From the NCBI GenBank assembly GCA_026126025.1, contig JAHCJZ010000001.1:248001-312000 (forward strand): a DNA stretch of 64,000 nucleotides. Direction: 5' to 3'. The translations under genes were made by a program, and so were the position numbers. This DNA is from Bauldia sp. GTDB lineage: Bacteria; Pseudomonadota; Alphaproteobacteria; Rhizobiales; Kaistiaceae. Shown here piece by piece: positions 9,669 through 18,508 of this stretch. Every line of letters starts with the position of its first letter. Position 1 is the stretch's first letter. The notes beneath the pieces are model-generated. The model made no database searches. It was not told the DNA's origin and was given only the letters and a program-made list of their open reading frames with translations.

Positions 9669-10324
9669 GCCGGCGGCCCGTCGCCCGCACGCCGGTCGCC
9701 ACCTATGGCGCCACCTCGGTGCTCTTCGTCATGGCCACCGCGCACGAATACGGCCCGCATCTCCGCCAGCGCATCACGCCGCTCGTCACCGGCGTCGGCC
9801 CGGTCGAGGCCGGCGTCGTCACCGCGGCGGAGCTCGGTGCGCTCGCCGAGCACGGCAGGCTGCCGGACTGGGTGGTGTCGCTCGGCTCCGCCGGCTCGCG
9901 CACCCTCGACCATGCCGGCCTCTACCAGATTGGCGCGGTGTCCTATCGCGACATGGACGCCACCGCCCTCGGCTTCGACAAGGGCCAGACGCCGTTCCTC
10001 GACCTGCCCATCGTGGTGGAAATCCCGCACCGCATTCCCGGCCTTGCGGTCGCGTCGATCGCGACCGGGGCGAGCATCGTTTCCGGCGCCGCCTATGACG
10101 GCATCGAAGCCGACATGGTCGACATGGAGTCCTTCGCGGTCCTGCGCGCCGCCGATCGTTTCGGCGTGCCGATGATCGGCCTTCGCGGCATCAGCGACGG
10201 CAAGGCCGACCTCACCGGCCTCCACGACTGGACCGAGTACCTCCACATCATCGACGAGAAGCTCGCCGAAGCCGTCGACCGCCTCACGGCGTTGGCGACA
10301 GAGGGGCTGCTGAAGCCGAGCTGA
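9665..10324 (+). CDS. 5'-methylthioadenosine/S-adenosylhomocysteine nucleosidase-like protein
   Basis: A 219-residue member of the purine nucleoside phosphorylase/nucleosidase family. Visible family motifs are the TGVGPVEAG segment, VSLGSAGS, the VDMESFAV motif holding the catalytic-site Glu, and RGISDGKAD, whose Asp protonates the adenine N7 in MTA/SAH nucleosidases. It would cleave the N-glycosidic bond of methylthioadenosine or S-adenosylhomocysteine, releasing adenine for salvage. The ATG overlaps the TGA of the TetR gene by 4 bases, so translation is coupled to the regulator. It is slightly shorter than standard enzymes, and exact substrate preference is inferred from motifs only. Confidence 0.85.
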   Translation: MSRRPVARTPVATYGATSVLFVMATAHEYGPHLRQRITPLVTGVGPVEAGVVTAAELGALAEHGRLPDWVVSLGSAGSRTLDHAGLYQIGAVSYRDMDATALGFDKGQTPFLDLPIVVEIPHRIPGLAVASIATGASIVSGAAYDGIEADMVDMESFAVLRAADRFGVPMIGLRGISDGKADLTGLHDWTEYLHIIDEKLAEAVDRLTALATEGLLKPS

Positions 10325-10368
10325 ACCTCTCGAAACGCGAGCGGACCACGGGTCGAAAGGGCCATCCC

Positions 10369-10477
10369 CAGACCTCATCCTGAGGTGCGAGCGCAGCGAG
10401 CCTCGAAGGACCATCGGCATCACCCCAGCGGGTCCTTCGAGGCCCGGCTTGCGCCGGGCACCTCAGGATGAGGTCTG
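10369..10477. repeat. Palindromic repeat element, family A, copy 1
   Basis: The ends read GACCTCATCCTGAGGTGC and the mirrored GCACCTCAGGATGAGGTC, and inner arms GCCTCGAAGGACC and GGTCCTTCGAGGC pair around a short unpaired centre. The same design recurs at 22233, 23491 and 50281. It occupies most of the gap between the nucleosidase gene and guaA and is non-coding. Confidence 0.8.
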
Positions 10478-10580
10478 TGGTTCGTGGCCGCGAAAAACGC
10501 ACCTGTGGCCATTGAACCTTGCCCTCAACTTCGGTGCCCAACCCGTTGCGAAGACTCGCGCCGTTCTCTAGACGCACGCA

Positions 10581-12146
10581 ATGACGACCCCCGACACAAT
10601 CCTCATCGTCGACTTCGGCAGCCAGGTGACGCAGCTGATCGCGCGGCGCGTGCGCGAAGCCGGCGTCTATTCCGAGGTCGTGCCGTTCCACGCCGCCGAG
10701 GCGGCGCTGGAGCGGACCAAGCCGAAGGCGCTCATTCTCTCCGGCGGTCCGGCCAGCGTCGCCGAATCCGGGACGCCGCGCGCGGCGCTGGCGTTCTTCG
10801 CGGCCGGCATTCCGGTGCTCGGCATCTGCTACGGCGAGCAGGCGATGGTCGAGGCGCTGGGCGGCGTAGTCGAGAGCGGCCATCATCGCGAGTTCGGCCG
10901 CGCCTTCCTCGACATCGCCGATGACAGCGCCCTGTTCGCCGGGCTGTGGGACAAGGGCACCCGCCACCAGGTGTGGATGAGCCATGGCGACCGGGTCACC
11001 CGCCTGCCGCCGGGCTTCCGGGTGATCGGCACCAGTGGCGGCGCGCCCTTCGCCGCGATCGCCGACGAGAGCCGGCGCCTTTACGGCGTCCAGTTCCACC
11101 CCGAGGTCGTCCACACTCCGGACGGGGCGAAGCTCCTCGCCAATTTCGTCCACAACGTCGCCGGCCTTCGCGGCGACTGGACGATGGCAGCGTTCCGCCA
11201 GAGCGCGGTCGCGGCGATCCGTGCGCAGGTCGGCACGCGGCGGGTGGTCTGCGGCCTCTCCGGCGGCGTCGATTCAGCGGTCGCGGCGGTTCTGATCCAC
11301 GAGGCGATCGGCGACCAGCTGACCTGTATCCTCGTCGACCATGGGCTGATGCGCCAGGACGAGGCCCGGGAAGTCGTCGAGCTTTTCCGCGGCTCCTACA
11401 ACATTCCCCTCGTCCTCGCCGAAGCCGGACCGGCCTTCCTCGGCGCGCTCGCCGGTGTCACCGACCCCGAGGCGAAGCGGAAGACGATCGGACGCCTCTT
11501 CATCGAGGTGTTCGAGGCGGAAGCCGCCAAGCTCGCCGCCGGCGGCGAGCCTGCCGAGTTCCTCGCGCAGGGGACCCTCTACCCGGACGTGATCGAAAGC
11601 GTCTCCTTCTCCGGCGGGCCGTCGGTCACCATCAAGTCCCACCACAATGTCGGCGGCCTCCCCGAGCGCATGAAGATGAAGCTCGTCGAGCCGCTGCGCA
11701 GCCTCTTCAAGGACGAGGTTCGCGCGCTTGGCCGCGAGCTGGGTCTGCCGGAGCATTTCGTGGGGCGTCACCCGTTTCCCGGTCCAGGCCTCGCCATCCG
11801 CTGCCCGGGCGAGGTCACCGAAGAGAAGCTGGCGATCCTCCGCAAAGCCGACGCGATCTACCTCCAGGAAATCCGCGACGCCGGCCTCTACGACGCGATC
11901 TGGCAGGCCTTCGCGGTCCTGCTCCCCGTGCGCACCGTCGGCGTCATGGGCGACGACCGCACCTACGACTATGTCTGCGCCCTCCGCGCCGTGACCTCGG
12001 TCGACGGCATGACCGCCGATTTCTACCATTTCGACATGGCGTTCCTGGCCCGCGTTGCCGGCCGCATCGTCAACGAAGTCCGCGGCATCAACCGCGTCAC
12101 CTACGACGTGACCTCGAAGCCCCCCGGCACGATCGAGTGGGAGTAG
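10581..12146 (+). CDS. guaA: GMP synthase (glutamine-hydrolysing)
   Basis: Converts XMP to GMP using ATP and glutamine; cytosolic dimer and final step of guanine nucleotide synthesis. The 521-residue protein has the expected two-part layout. The class I glutamine amidotransferase comes first, with nucleophile Cys83 in GICYGEQ and a His-Glu pair in QFHPEVVHT. The ATP-pyrophosphatase follows, with the [13 protein letters not shown]-loop (near residue 230), and then the dimerisation domain ending [16 protein letters not shown], the usual GuaA terminus. The repeat element at 10369-10477 separates it from the upstream gene, so it likely has its own promoter. No strong ribosome binding site is visible. 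Confidence 0.97.
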   Translation: MTTPDTILIVDFGSQVTQLIARRVREAGVYSEVVPFHAAEAALERTKPKALILSGGPASVAESGTPRAALAFFAAGIPVLGICYGEQAMVEALGGVVESGHHREFGRAFLDIADDSALFAGLWDKGTRHQVWMSHGDRVTRLPPGFRVIGTSGGAPFAAIADESRRLYGVQFHPEVVHTPDGAKLLANFVHNVAGLRGDWTMAAFRQSAVAAIRAQVGTRRVVCGLSGGVDSAVAAVLIHEAIGDQLTCILVDHGLMRQDEAREVVELFRGSYNIPLVLAEAGPAFLGALAGVTDPEAKRKTIGRLFIEVFEAEAAKLAAGGEPAEFLAQGTLYPDVIESVSFSGGPSVTIKSHHNVGGLPERMKMKLVEPLRSLFKDEVRALGRELGLPEHFVGRHPFPGPGLAIRCPGEVTEEKLAILRKADAIYLQEIRDAGLYDAIWQAFAVLLPVRTVGVMGDDRTYDYVCALRAVTSVDGMTADFYHFDMAFLARVAGRIVNEVRGINRVTYDVTSKPPGTIEWE

Positions 12147-12199
12147 TGGACTAGGGACGGCGCTTGTGTTGACGTTGTGGATACGTTAGATTGCCAAAC

Positions 12200-12532
12200 A
12201 TGCCCAAAAGCCGTTCGCCCCTCGATCCCGCATTCGCTCGGACGAGCACCGACCGATCAAGCGCCGATGAACCCAAAGGGTCGATCAACCTGCGCATCGA
12301 GGCCGGCACCCGGCACCTTATCGACGAAGCTGCGGCAATCCTCGGCAAGACCCGGACCGACTTCATGATCGAAAGCGCGCGCCGGCAGGCGATCGACGTC
12401 GTGCTTGACCGGAGGCTGTTCGAGCTCGAGCCGCAGCGTTACGACGCCTTTGTCGCGGCGCTCGACAATCCGCCCGCACCTGGCCCGCGCCTGAAAGCCC
12501 TGCTGCGCAGGCGGCGGGCATGGGAGGCATAG
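12200..12532 (+). CDS. DUF1778-family antitoxin (TacA-like)
   Basis: A 110-residue protein with an N-terminal disordered stretch and then a ribbon-helix-helix segment, GSINLRIEAGTRHLIDEAA followed by ILGKTRTDFMIESARR, the DUF1778 signature. The C-terminal tail should wrap the partner toxin. The ATG at 12200 is preferred to the TTG at 12191. It overlaps the GNAT gene downstream by 13 bases, the normal antitoxin-first order. By family knowledge it neutralises a tRNA-acetylating toxin and represses its own promoter. A weak promoter (TTGTGT at 12164, TAGATT at 12187, 17-base gap) precedes it. Confidence 0.88.
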   Translation: MPKSRSPLDPAFARTSTDRSSADEPKGSINLRIEAGTRHLIDEAAAILGKTRTDFMIESARRQAIDVVLDRRLFELEPQRYDAFVAALDNPPAPGPRLKALLRRRRAWEA

Positions 12533-13044
12533 GGTTGGGCTTGACGCCGCCCGGGCTGTCCGCTCCGGTCCCTCTTTCACCCGCTCACAACGTGACCGGC
12601 TTTGTCTGCGGCGTCCCCGTCCTGGACGAGTGGCTCCGAGAGAGAGCGCTCCGGAATGAAGGTCGCTATTCCAGGACCTACGTCGTCGCCCTAGGCAATC
12701 GTGTCATCGCATATCACAGCGTTTCCGCGGGAGCCGTGGAACGCGTGGCGGCGCCGGGCAGGCTGCGACGCAACGCACCGGACTCGATCCCGGTCTCCAT
12801 CATCGGAAGGCTCGCGGTCGCCTTGGATCACGCCGGGTCGGGCCTCGGAACCGATATCCTTGCCGATGCGCTCTATCGAATTGCCGTTGCCTCCGAGAGC
12901 ATCGGCATCGGCGCCGTGCTGGTCCACGCCAAGGATGAGCGCGCCCGGCACTTCTATCTGGGGCGTGCTGAGTTCATCGAATATCCGGCGGACAGCCGGA
13001 TCCTGTTCCTGCCGATCGAAACCGTCGTTGCGGCCTTCCGCTGA
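12520..13044 (+). CDS. GNAT-family acetyltransferase toxin (TacT-like)
   Basis: A 174-residue N-acetyltransferase of the type II toxin class that acetylates charged tRNA and stops translation. Family features are the early VLDEWLRERALRNEG segment with SRTYVV, the GRLAVALDHAGSGLGTDILADAL acetyl-CoA loop, and HFYLGRAEF with the catalytic-type Tyr, then the usual ILFLPI end. The first position of the Q/R-x-x-G-x-G motif appears to be Ala (AGSGLG), which could lower activity. The start codon lies inside the antitoxin gene, so expression is coupled. Target tRNA is unknown. Confidence 0.87.
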   Translation: MGGIGLGLTPPGLSAPVPLSPAHNVTGFVCGVPVLDEWLRERALRNEGRYSRTYVVALGNRVIAYHSVSAGAVERVAAPGRLRRNAPDSIPVSIIGRLAVALDHAGSGLGTDILADALYRIAVASESIGIGAVLVHAKDERARHFYLGRAEFIEYPADSRILFLPIETVVAAFR

Positions 13045-13062
13045 AGACGTGGAAGCGCGACC

Positions 13063-13551
13063 TCAGTCCACCACCGACACGACCGTGGACGCCATCCCGT
13101 ACCGCTCCACCAGGTCGAAGAAGATGCGGGCGTTGTCGGTGTGAAGGCGCACGCAGCCATGCGAGGCCGGCGAGCCGAGCTGGCCGACGGCGGTTGTGCC
13201 GTGGATGGCGTAGTCGCCGTTGAAGAACACCGACCACGGCATCGGCGCGTTGTTGTATTTGCTCGACCGGTGGTTGGGCGACAGCCAGTAGGCGTTCCAC
13301 TGGCCGCGCGGTGTGTATGACCCGTAGCCGGCGGTCGAGACCGGCCAGACATGGACCAGCCGGTTCTCGACATAGACATACATGCGCTGCTGGGAGACAT
13401 CGATGCGGGCGAGAACCCGGGTGAACGGGTCGAACTCGCCCTGCGTCAGCGCCGCGCGGTGGATGTCGGCGGGGTCGGGACTCTGCGCCAGCGCAGGGCC
13501 GCCCATGGCGAACAGGGCGGCCGCAACCGCCGCCACGCAAACGATACGCAT
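13063..13551 (-). CDS. L,D-transpeptidase (YkuD domain), secreted
   Basis: A 162-residue protein with a signal peptide (residues 1-23, ending PALAQS) and a YkuD catalytic domain. The domain carries DVSQQRMYVY near its start and the hallmark HGT-x-LG-x-P-x-SHGCVRL with His117 and nucleophile Cys133. It works in the periplasm, making 3-3 cross-links in peptidoglycan or attaching proteins to it. The ATG at 13551 is chosen because the frame upstream reads an arginine-rich stretch before the signal peptide. It is convergent with the GNAT toxin gene (18-base gap). Substrate choice (cross-linking versus protein anchoring) cannot be told. Confidence 0.92.
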   Translation of the reverse strand: MRIVCVAAVAAALFAMGGPALAQSPDPADIHRAALTQGEFDPFTRVLARIDVSQQRMYVYVENRLVHVWPVSTAGYGSYTPRGQWNAYWLSPNHRSSKYNNAPMPWSVFFNGDYAIHGTTAVGQLGSPASHGCVRLHTDNARIFFDLVERYGMASTVVSVVD

Positions 13552-13807
13552 CGCACAACCCAGCCCAAAGCGGCGCCGCCCCCGCGCCGTGACGAAAGAC
13601 ACCGTCCAGCGGGACGCTAGGTCGGTCGAAGTGAAGAATTGGTTGCAACCGGTGGTCGCCGGCCCACAGCCTTACCGAAGTGTGACCGCCGCGAGGGGAG
13701 GGAAGGCCATCGTGGGTGCATAGCCGGAATGCAGGCGGCCGGCAGGCCCTTCCGCGCCGTCATCCGATCGGATAGGGCTGGCCGCCACCCGCACAGGAGG
13801 CTTTCGC

Positions 13808-14629
13808 TTGTCGATCAAGCCGGACCCGCAGCGCATCACCGCCGCCGACATCGGCAAACGGAAGGGCGGCACGCCCATCGTGGCGCTGACCGCCTATCAC
13901 GCCCATACCGCAGCGATCCTCGACCGCGCGGTGGATTTCATCCTCGTCGGCGACTCCCTCGGCATGGTGATGCACGGCTTCAGCACCACCATCCCGGTCA
14001 CGCTCGACATGATGATCCTGCAGGCGCAGGCCGTCATCCGCGGCGCGCGGCGGGCGCTCGTCGTCGTCGACATGCCCTTCGGCTCATACGAGGAGGGCCC
14101 GGCCCAGGCGTTCCGCTCGGCGGCGCGCGTGATGAAGGAAACCGGCTGCGGCGCGATCAAGCTCGAGGGCGGCGCCCGCATGGCCGAGACCATCCGCTTC
14201 CTCGTCGAGCGCGGCGTGCCGGTGATGGGCCATGTCGGCCTGACGCCGCAGGCGGTGAACGTCCTCGGCGGGTTCCGGGTGCAGGGCCGCGACGAAGCCC
14301 GCGCCGATGCCATCGTCGCCGACGCGAAGGCCGTCGCCGAGGCCGGGGCCTTCGCCATGGTGCTGGAAGGCGTCGTCGAGCCGCTCGCCAAGCGGATCAC
14401 CGCGGAGGTGCCGGTGCCGGTCATCGGCATCGGCGCGTCGGCCGATTGCGACGGCCAGATCCTCGTCCTGGAAGACATGCTGGGCCTCAGCCCCGACGTG
14501 CCGAAATTCGTGCGCCGCTATGGCTCGCTGGCAGACCACATCGCCGAAGCGGTGGATGCTTACGCCGCCGACGTGCGCGAGCGGCGGTTCCCCGACGCCG
14601 ACCACGTCTACAAGCCGAAGGCGTCGTAG
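13808..14629 (+). CDS. panB: 3-methyl-2-oxobutanoate hydroxymethyltransferase
   Basis: First step of pantothenate synthesis: transfers a hydroxymethyl group from methylenetetrahydrofolate to alpha-ketoisovalerate. The 273-residue length is normal. Motifs include [11 protein letters not shown] with the metal-binding Asp, [18 protein letters not shown], and [20 protein letters not shown]. Translation begins at a TTG (13808): a perfect AGGAGG at 13795-13800 lies 7 bases upstream and no ATG fits. The usual partner panC is not adjacent. The gene stands alone between an L,D-transpeptidase and an HExxH protein. Confidence 0.95.
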   Translation: MSIKPDPQRITAADIGKRKGGTPIVALTAYHAHTAAILDRAVDFILVGDSLGMVMHGFSTTIPVTLDMMILQAQAVIRGARRALVVVDMPFGSYEEGPAQAFRSAARVMKETGCGAIKLEGGARMAETIRFLVERGVPVMGHVGLTPQAVNVLGGFRVQGRDEARADAIVADAKAVAEAGAFAMVLEGVVEPLAKRITAEVPVPVIGIGASADCDGQILVLEDMLGLSPDVPKFVRRYGSLADHIAEAVDAYAADVRERRFPDADHVYKPKAS

Positions 14630-14724
14630 GGCCGCGGATTTCGCGCCGGCGCCACCGGCGCTATTGGTGGCAGGCGAACTCCCTGCCCGGATCGATGCCG
14701 CGGGCAGGGTGCGCCGGGACGCGC

Positions 14725-15375
14725 ATGACCGACGAGGACAGGATCACGGCCGTGCACGAGGCGGGCCACGCCGTCGCCCGCTTTCTTACTGCGTCGGAAA
14801 TGGGAATCGAGCCGGCGAAAGCGGTGTCGCGGATCGAGTTCCAGCCCGCGATTGATACGCGGACCGAGGGCACGGCGACTGTCTTCGTCATCCGTCTCGC
14901 CACCACCTTCGGCCCGATGCTGTCGCGCAACATCCAGGCCCACATGGCGACCTTTCCCTTCGGCCACCACGTCACGGGCGCGGAGCTCGAAACGACGATC
15001 GCGGCGGCGCGCGCCGCCGGCGTCGATGTCGCGGGCTGGTGCCGCTCGCGCATGCTCATCCATGTGTTCGGGGCGGTTGCCGAGGCGCGGTTCACCAACC
15101 GGCCGGTCATGGAGCTCTGGGGGAGCGACATCTGCCATTCCGACATCGAGGAGGCCGTCCGGGACGGGCGGCTGGCGGGGCTTTCGCCCGCCCGCATCGA
15201 GGAAGCCGTCGACGCCGCGATCGACGAGGCGATCCGCCTGGTGAACATCCCCGCCATCTGGTCGGCGATCGCGGCTGTCGCCGGTGAGGTGGAGCGGCTG
15301 GGAACCGTCACCGGCCCGCAGGCGCTTGAGGCGATCGCCCGGTCGGGCGCCGAGATCGGCATCGCGACGTCGTAG
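14725..15375 (+). CDS. HExxH-motif protein (FtsH/M41-peptidase-like zincin), unassigned
   Basis: A 216-residue soluble protein starting MTDEDRITAVHEAGHAVAR. The H11-E12-A-G-H15 zinc motif at the very start, followed by Ala-Val, matches the M41 (FtsH) peptidase helix. An acidic third ligand could be provided by the GSDICHSDIEEA region (FtsH uses an Asp in a helix after a GA-x-S-D-type segment), and FGAVAEARF also resembles M41. There is no AAA ATPase, membrane segment or signal peptide. Such free-standing M41-like domains occur as uncharacterised proteins. Activity is inferred from the motif only, and the substrate is unknown. It starts 95 bases after panB. Confidence 0.75.
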   Translation: MTDEDRITAVHEAGHAVARFLTASEMGIEPAKAVSRIEFQPAIDTRTEGTATVFVIRLATTFGPMLSRNIQAHMATFPFGHHVTGAELETTIAAARAAGVDVAGWCRSRMLIHVFGAVAEARFTNRPVMELWGSDICHSDIEEAVRDGRLAGLSPARIEEAVDAAIDEAIRLVNIPAIWSAIAAVAGEVERLGTVTGPQALEAIARSGAEIGIATS

Positions 15376-15476
15376 CGCCGTCGTTCTTCGCGCGCGGTTT
15401 GCATGCGCGGGAGGCCGACGATAATGTCGCGCCGCGCCCGGAGGTCCGGGCCGAAAATCCAGGAAATCTGCCGCCA

Positions 15477-16388
15477 ATGACCGATGTTTTCCGCGAGGTC
15501 GACGAGGACCTGCGCCGCGACCGGCTGAAGAAGCTGTGGCAGCGCTACGGCCGCTGGGTGATCGTCGCCGCCGTGCTCGTGGTCGTCGCCGTGGCGGTGT
15601 GGACCTTCATGCAGTCGCAGGCCGAGCGGCGCGCCGCAGAGAGCGGCGACCGCTTCAACGCCGCGCTGGCGCTGGCTTCGGCCGGATCGCCGGACGAGGC
15701 GCGCGCCGCGCTGGCTGAGCTGGAGGCCAACGGCGCCAACGCCTATCCGGCGCTCGCCGCGATGCAGTCGGCCGCAATCCTCGCCGAAACCGGGGATATC
15801 GAGGGGGCCGTCGCCGGCTACGACGCGATCGTGGCGGACCGGGCCGTCGAGGCGCCGCTGCGCGACGTCGCCGCGCTGCGGGCGGCTCTCCTCCTCGTCG
15901 ACACCGCGCCGTTCTCCACGCTGCTGTCGCGGCTGACGCCGCTGACCGCGGACGGCAACCCGTTCCGCCACCTTGCCCGCGAGCTGCTGGCGGTCTCGGC
16001 GATCCACCATGACGACATGGCGAACGCCCGCGACTGGGTGCTGACCATGCTCTCCGACAACGACATCCCGCAGACGACGTTCCAGCGCGGCAACGCGATG
16101 CTCGGGCTGATCGCAAGCCGCGGCGGCCTGCCCCAGGCCGGTCCGGTCGCGATCGACACCCCAGCGCCCGACGCCGGGGAAGCGCCGGCCTTCGACCCGC
16201 TCGACCCCGGCGCGATGCTGCGCAATCCGGGGGCCGGCGGCGGCGGCTTCGGCGATCCCGTCGCCCCGGCGGAGGGCGTCATCCCGATCCAGCAGCCGGG
16301 CTTCGACCCGGTCGAGCCCGCGGCTCAGTCTTCGGACGAGGCCGAGCCCGCCGACGAGCCTGCCCCCGAGGAGCCGGCGGGCGAATAG
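15477..16388 (+). CDS. YfgM-like tetratricopeptide membrane protein
   Basis: A 303-residue protein: charged N-terminus ([18 protein letters not shown]), one membrane helix (about residues 27-46), then a periplasmic helical domain with TPR-like repeats ([20 protein letters not shown] and similar). A low-complexity Pro/Glu/Asp-rich tail ends EEPAGE. The layout matches the TPR_21/YfgM group, which interacts with the SecYEG translocon and periplasmic chaperones, and the position directly upstream of der is typical for that family (20-base gap). The last 70 residues are probably disordered and may be lineage-specific. Confidence 0.85.
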   Translation: MTDVFREVDEDLRRDRLKKLWQRYGRWVIVAAVLVVVAVAVWTFMQSQAERRAAESGDRFNAALALASAGSPDEARAALAELEANGANAYPALAAMQSAAILAETGDIEGAVAGYDAIVADRAVEAPLRDVAALRAALLLVDTAPFSTLLSRLTPLTADGNPFRHLARELLAVSAIHHDDMANARDWVLTMLSDNDIPQTTFQRGNAMLGLIASRGGLPQAGPVAIDTPAPDAGEAPAFDPLDPGAMLRNPGAGGGGFGDPVAPAEGVIPIQQPGFDPVEPAAQSSDEAEPADEPAPEEPAGE

Positions 16389-16408
16389 CCCGGACGACGG
16401 CGGATGCC

Positions 16409-17773
16409 ATGGCGAAGCCCATCGAGGTCGCGCTGGTCGGCCGGCCCAATGTCGGCAAGTCGACGCTGTTCAACCGGCTGGTCGGCCGGCGCCTCGCGCT
16501 GGTCGACGATACGCCGGGGGTAACGCGCGACCGCCGCTTCGGCGAGGGCCGGCTCGGCGACCTCGCCTTCACCGTCGTCGACACCGCCGGCCTGGAGGAC
16601 GCCGCGCCGCAATCGCTCGCCGGGCGGATGCGGGAGCAGACCGAGGCGGCGATCCGCTCGGCCGACGTGACGCTCTTCATGATCGACGCCCGCGCCGGCG
16701 TGGTGCCGGTCGACGAGACCTTCGCCGCCCTGCTGCGGAAGGCCGGCCGGCCCGTCATCCTCGTCGCCAACAAGGCCGAGGGGCGGGCCGCGGAGGCCGG
16801 GCTCATCGAGGCCTTCTCGCTCGGCCTTGGCGATCCGGTCGCGATCTCGGCCGAGCATGGCGAAGGCATGGCCGATCTCCGCGACGCGATCGCCGCGCAC
16901 ATGCCCGCGGCGGAGGAAGAGACCGAAGCGCCCGAGGAACCGGACGCGCTGCTGCGGGTGGCGGTGATCGGCCGGCCCAACGCCGGCAAGTCCACGCTGA
17001 TCAACCGCATCCTCGGCGAGGAGCGGCTCCTCACCGGGCCGGAGGCCGGGATCACCCGGGATTCGATCGCCGTCGACTGGGTATGGCGCGGCCGGACCTT
17101 CCGCCTGTTCGACACTGCCGGGATGCGGCGGAAGGCGAGGGTCCAGGAGAAGCTGGAGAAGCTCTCGGTCGCCGACGCGCTCCGCGCCATCCGCTTCGCC
17201 GAAGTGGTGGTGCTGACGCTCGACGCCACCCAGCCCTTCGACAAGCAGGACCTCCAGCTCGCCGACCTCGTCGAGCGCGAGGGGCGCGCCATCGTCGCCG
17301 CGCTCGACAAATGGGACCTCGTCGCAGATCGCAACGCGCGGCTGAAGGAGCTCCGCCACGAGGCGGAGCGGCTGTTGCCGCAGCTCCGCGGCATGGCGGT
17401 GGTGCCGGTGTCGGGCCTCACGGGCGAGGGCGTCGACAGGCTGCTCGGCGCGGTCGTCGCCGCTTACGAAACCTGGAACCGCCGCATGCCGACCGCCGCG
17501 CTCAACCGCTGGCTCGAAGGCGTCACGCAATCGCACCCGCCGCCGGCGGTGTCCGGCCGCCGCGTCAAGCTGCGCTACATGACGCAGCCGAAGGGCCGCC
17601 CGCCGACCTTCGTCCTGTTCTCTTCGCGGCCCGAGGCGCTGCCCGATTCCTATCGGCGGTATCTGGTGAACGGGCTCCGCGACGCGTTCGACCTGCCGGG
17701 CGTGCCGATCCGGCTGACGCTCCGCAAGGGCGACAATCCCTTCGCCTCGCGAAAGAAGAAGCTCGCCGAGTAA
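16409..17773 (+). CDS. der: Ribosome-assembly GTPase Der (EngA)
   Basis: A 454-residue double-GTPase that binds the 50S subunit precursor and is essential for its maturation. It has two complete G domains. The first has [19 protein letters not shown] and NKAEG (in place of NKxD). The second has [23 protein letters not shown] and the base-binding KWDLV. The C-terminal KH-like domain follows (RHPPP-like [19 protein letters not shown], then [22 protein letters not shown]). The first G4 motif NKAE is a mild deviation. It is likely co-transcribed with the YfgM-like gene. It converges on the SDR gene with 3 bases between the stops. Confidence 0.97.
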   Translation: MAKPIEVALVGRPNVGKSTLFNRLVGRRLALVDDTPGVTRDRRFGEGRLGDLAFTVVDTAGLEDAAPQSLAGRMREQTEAAIRSADVTLFMIDARAGVVPVDETFAALLRKAGRPVILVANKAEGRAAEAGLIEAFSLGLGDPVAISAEHGEGMADLRDAIAAHMPAAEEETEAPEEPDALLRVAVIGRPNAGKSTLINRILGEERLLTGPEAGITRDSIAVDWVWRGRTFRLFDTAGMRRKARVQEKLEKLSVADALRAIRFAEVVVLTLDATQPFDKQDLQLADLVEREGRAIVAALDKWDLVADRNARLKELRHEAERLLPQLRGMAVVPVSGLTGEGVDRLLGAVVAAYETWNRRMPTAALNRWLEGVTQSHPPPAVSGRRVKLRYMTQPKGRPPTFVLFSSRPEALPDSYRRYLVNGLRDAFDLPGVPIRLTLRKGDNPFASRKKKLAE

Positions 17774-17776
17774 AGA

Positions 17777-18508
17777 CTAAGCGACGCGGACGATCTCGTC
17801 GCGGCCGACGTCGTAGAGGACGCCGGTCTCGGTAAAGGCGGGCGACAGCAGCCGGACGATCGCCGGCGCGACCTTCTCCGGTGGCGGCAGCGTCTCGGGG
17901 TCCTCGCCGGGCATCGCCTTGGCGCGCATCGCGGTGCGCACCACGCCGGGCGCGAGGAGGTTGACGCGAAGCCGCGTCTTGCTGGTCTCCGCGGCATAGG
18001 TCCGCACCAGCGCTTCGAGCGCGGCTTTCGAGACTGCATAGGGGCCCCAATAGGGCCGGAAATGCCAGGCCGCGCCCGAGGTGACGAACACCGCGCGCCC
18101 GGCGGTCGAGGCGCGCAGCAGTGGGTCGAGCGACCGGATCAGCCGCCAGTTGGCCGTGAGGTTGATCGCCATGACGTTGTCCCACACCGCCACGTCGAGA
18201 TGGGCGAGGGGGGTGATGAGGCCGAGCTGGCCGGCATTGCCGAGAAGGCCGTCGAGCCGGCCCCAGCGCTCTGCGATCGCAGCGCCGAGGCGGTCGATGC
18301 CGGCGCCATCGGCGAGGTCGAGCGGTACCAGCGTCGCCTCGCCGCCGACGGCGCGGATCTCGTCGTCGAGCTCCTCGAGCCCGCCGACGGTGCGCGCCAC
18401 CGCGATGATGTGCGCGCCGGCCTCGGCCAGCGCCCGCGCCGCAGCATAGCCGATGCCGCGGGAGGCGCCGGTGACGAGGACGACGCGCCCGGCAGGCGTG
18501 CCGGCCAT
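17777..18508 (-). CDS. Short-chain dehydrogenase/reductase
   Basis: A 243-residue classical SDR: VLVTGASRGIGYAAA for NAD(P) binding, a GNAGQLG segment in place of NNAG, SGAAWHFRPYWGPYAVSK with the catalytic Ser-Tyr-Lys set, and APGVVRTAMR. It therefore should be active, although the substrate is unknown. Its ATG shares one base with the purF stop (TGATG), so translation is coupled to purF. Proteins of this type commonly follow purF in alphaproteobacteria, but a role in purine metabolism is not established by the sequence. Confidence 0.88.
   Translation of the reverse strand: MAGTPAGRVVLVTGASRGIGYAAARALAEAGAHIIAVARTVGGLEELDDEIRAVGGEATLVPLDLADGAGIDRLGAAIAERWGRLDGLLGNAGQLGLITPLAHLDVAVWDNVMAINLTANWRLIRSLDPLLRASTAGRAVFVTSGAAWHFRPYWGPYAVSKAALEALVRTYAAETSKTRLRVNLLAPGVVRTAMRAKAMPGEDPETLPPPEKVAPAIVRLLSPAFTETGVLYDVGRDEIVRVA

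Noticed and set aside
12147-12199. Autoregulatory operator of the DUF1778-GNAT pair
   Set aside because: Only a weak promoter-like pair is visible, with no convincing palindrome, so no operator is claimed.
13762-13773. Perfect 12-base palindrome ATCCGATCGGAT upstream of panB
   Set aside because: It could be an operator, but a single short palindrome in a GC-rich gap is weak evidence and no regulator gene is adjacent.
13639-14724. Upstream part of the frame that ends in the HExxH protein
   Set aside because: It runs out of phase through panB and is arginine-rich. The homologous protein begins at 14725.
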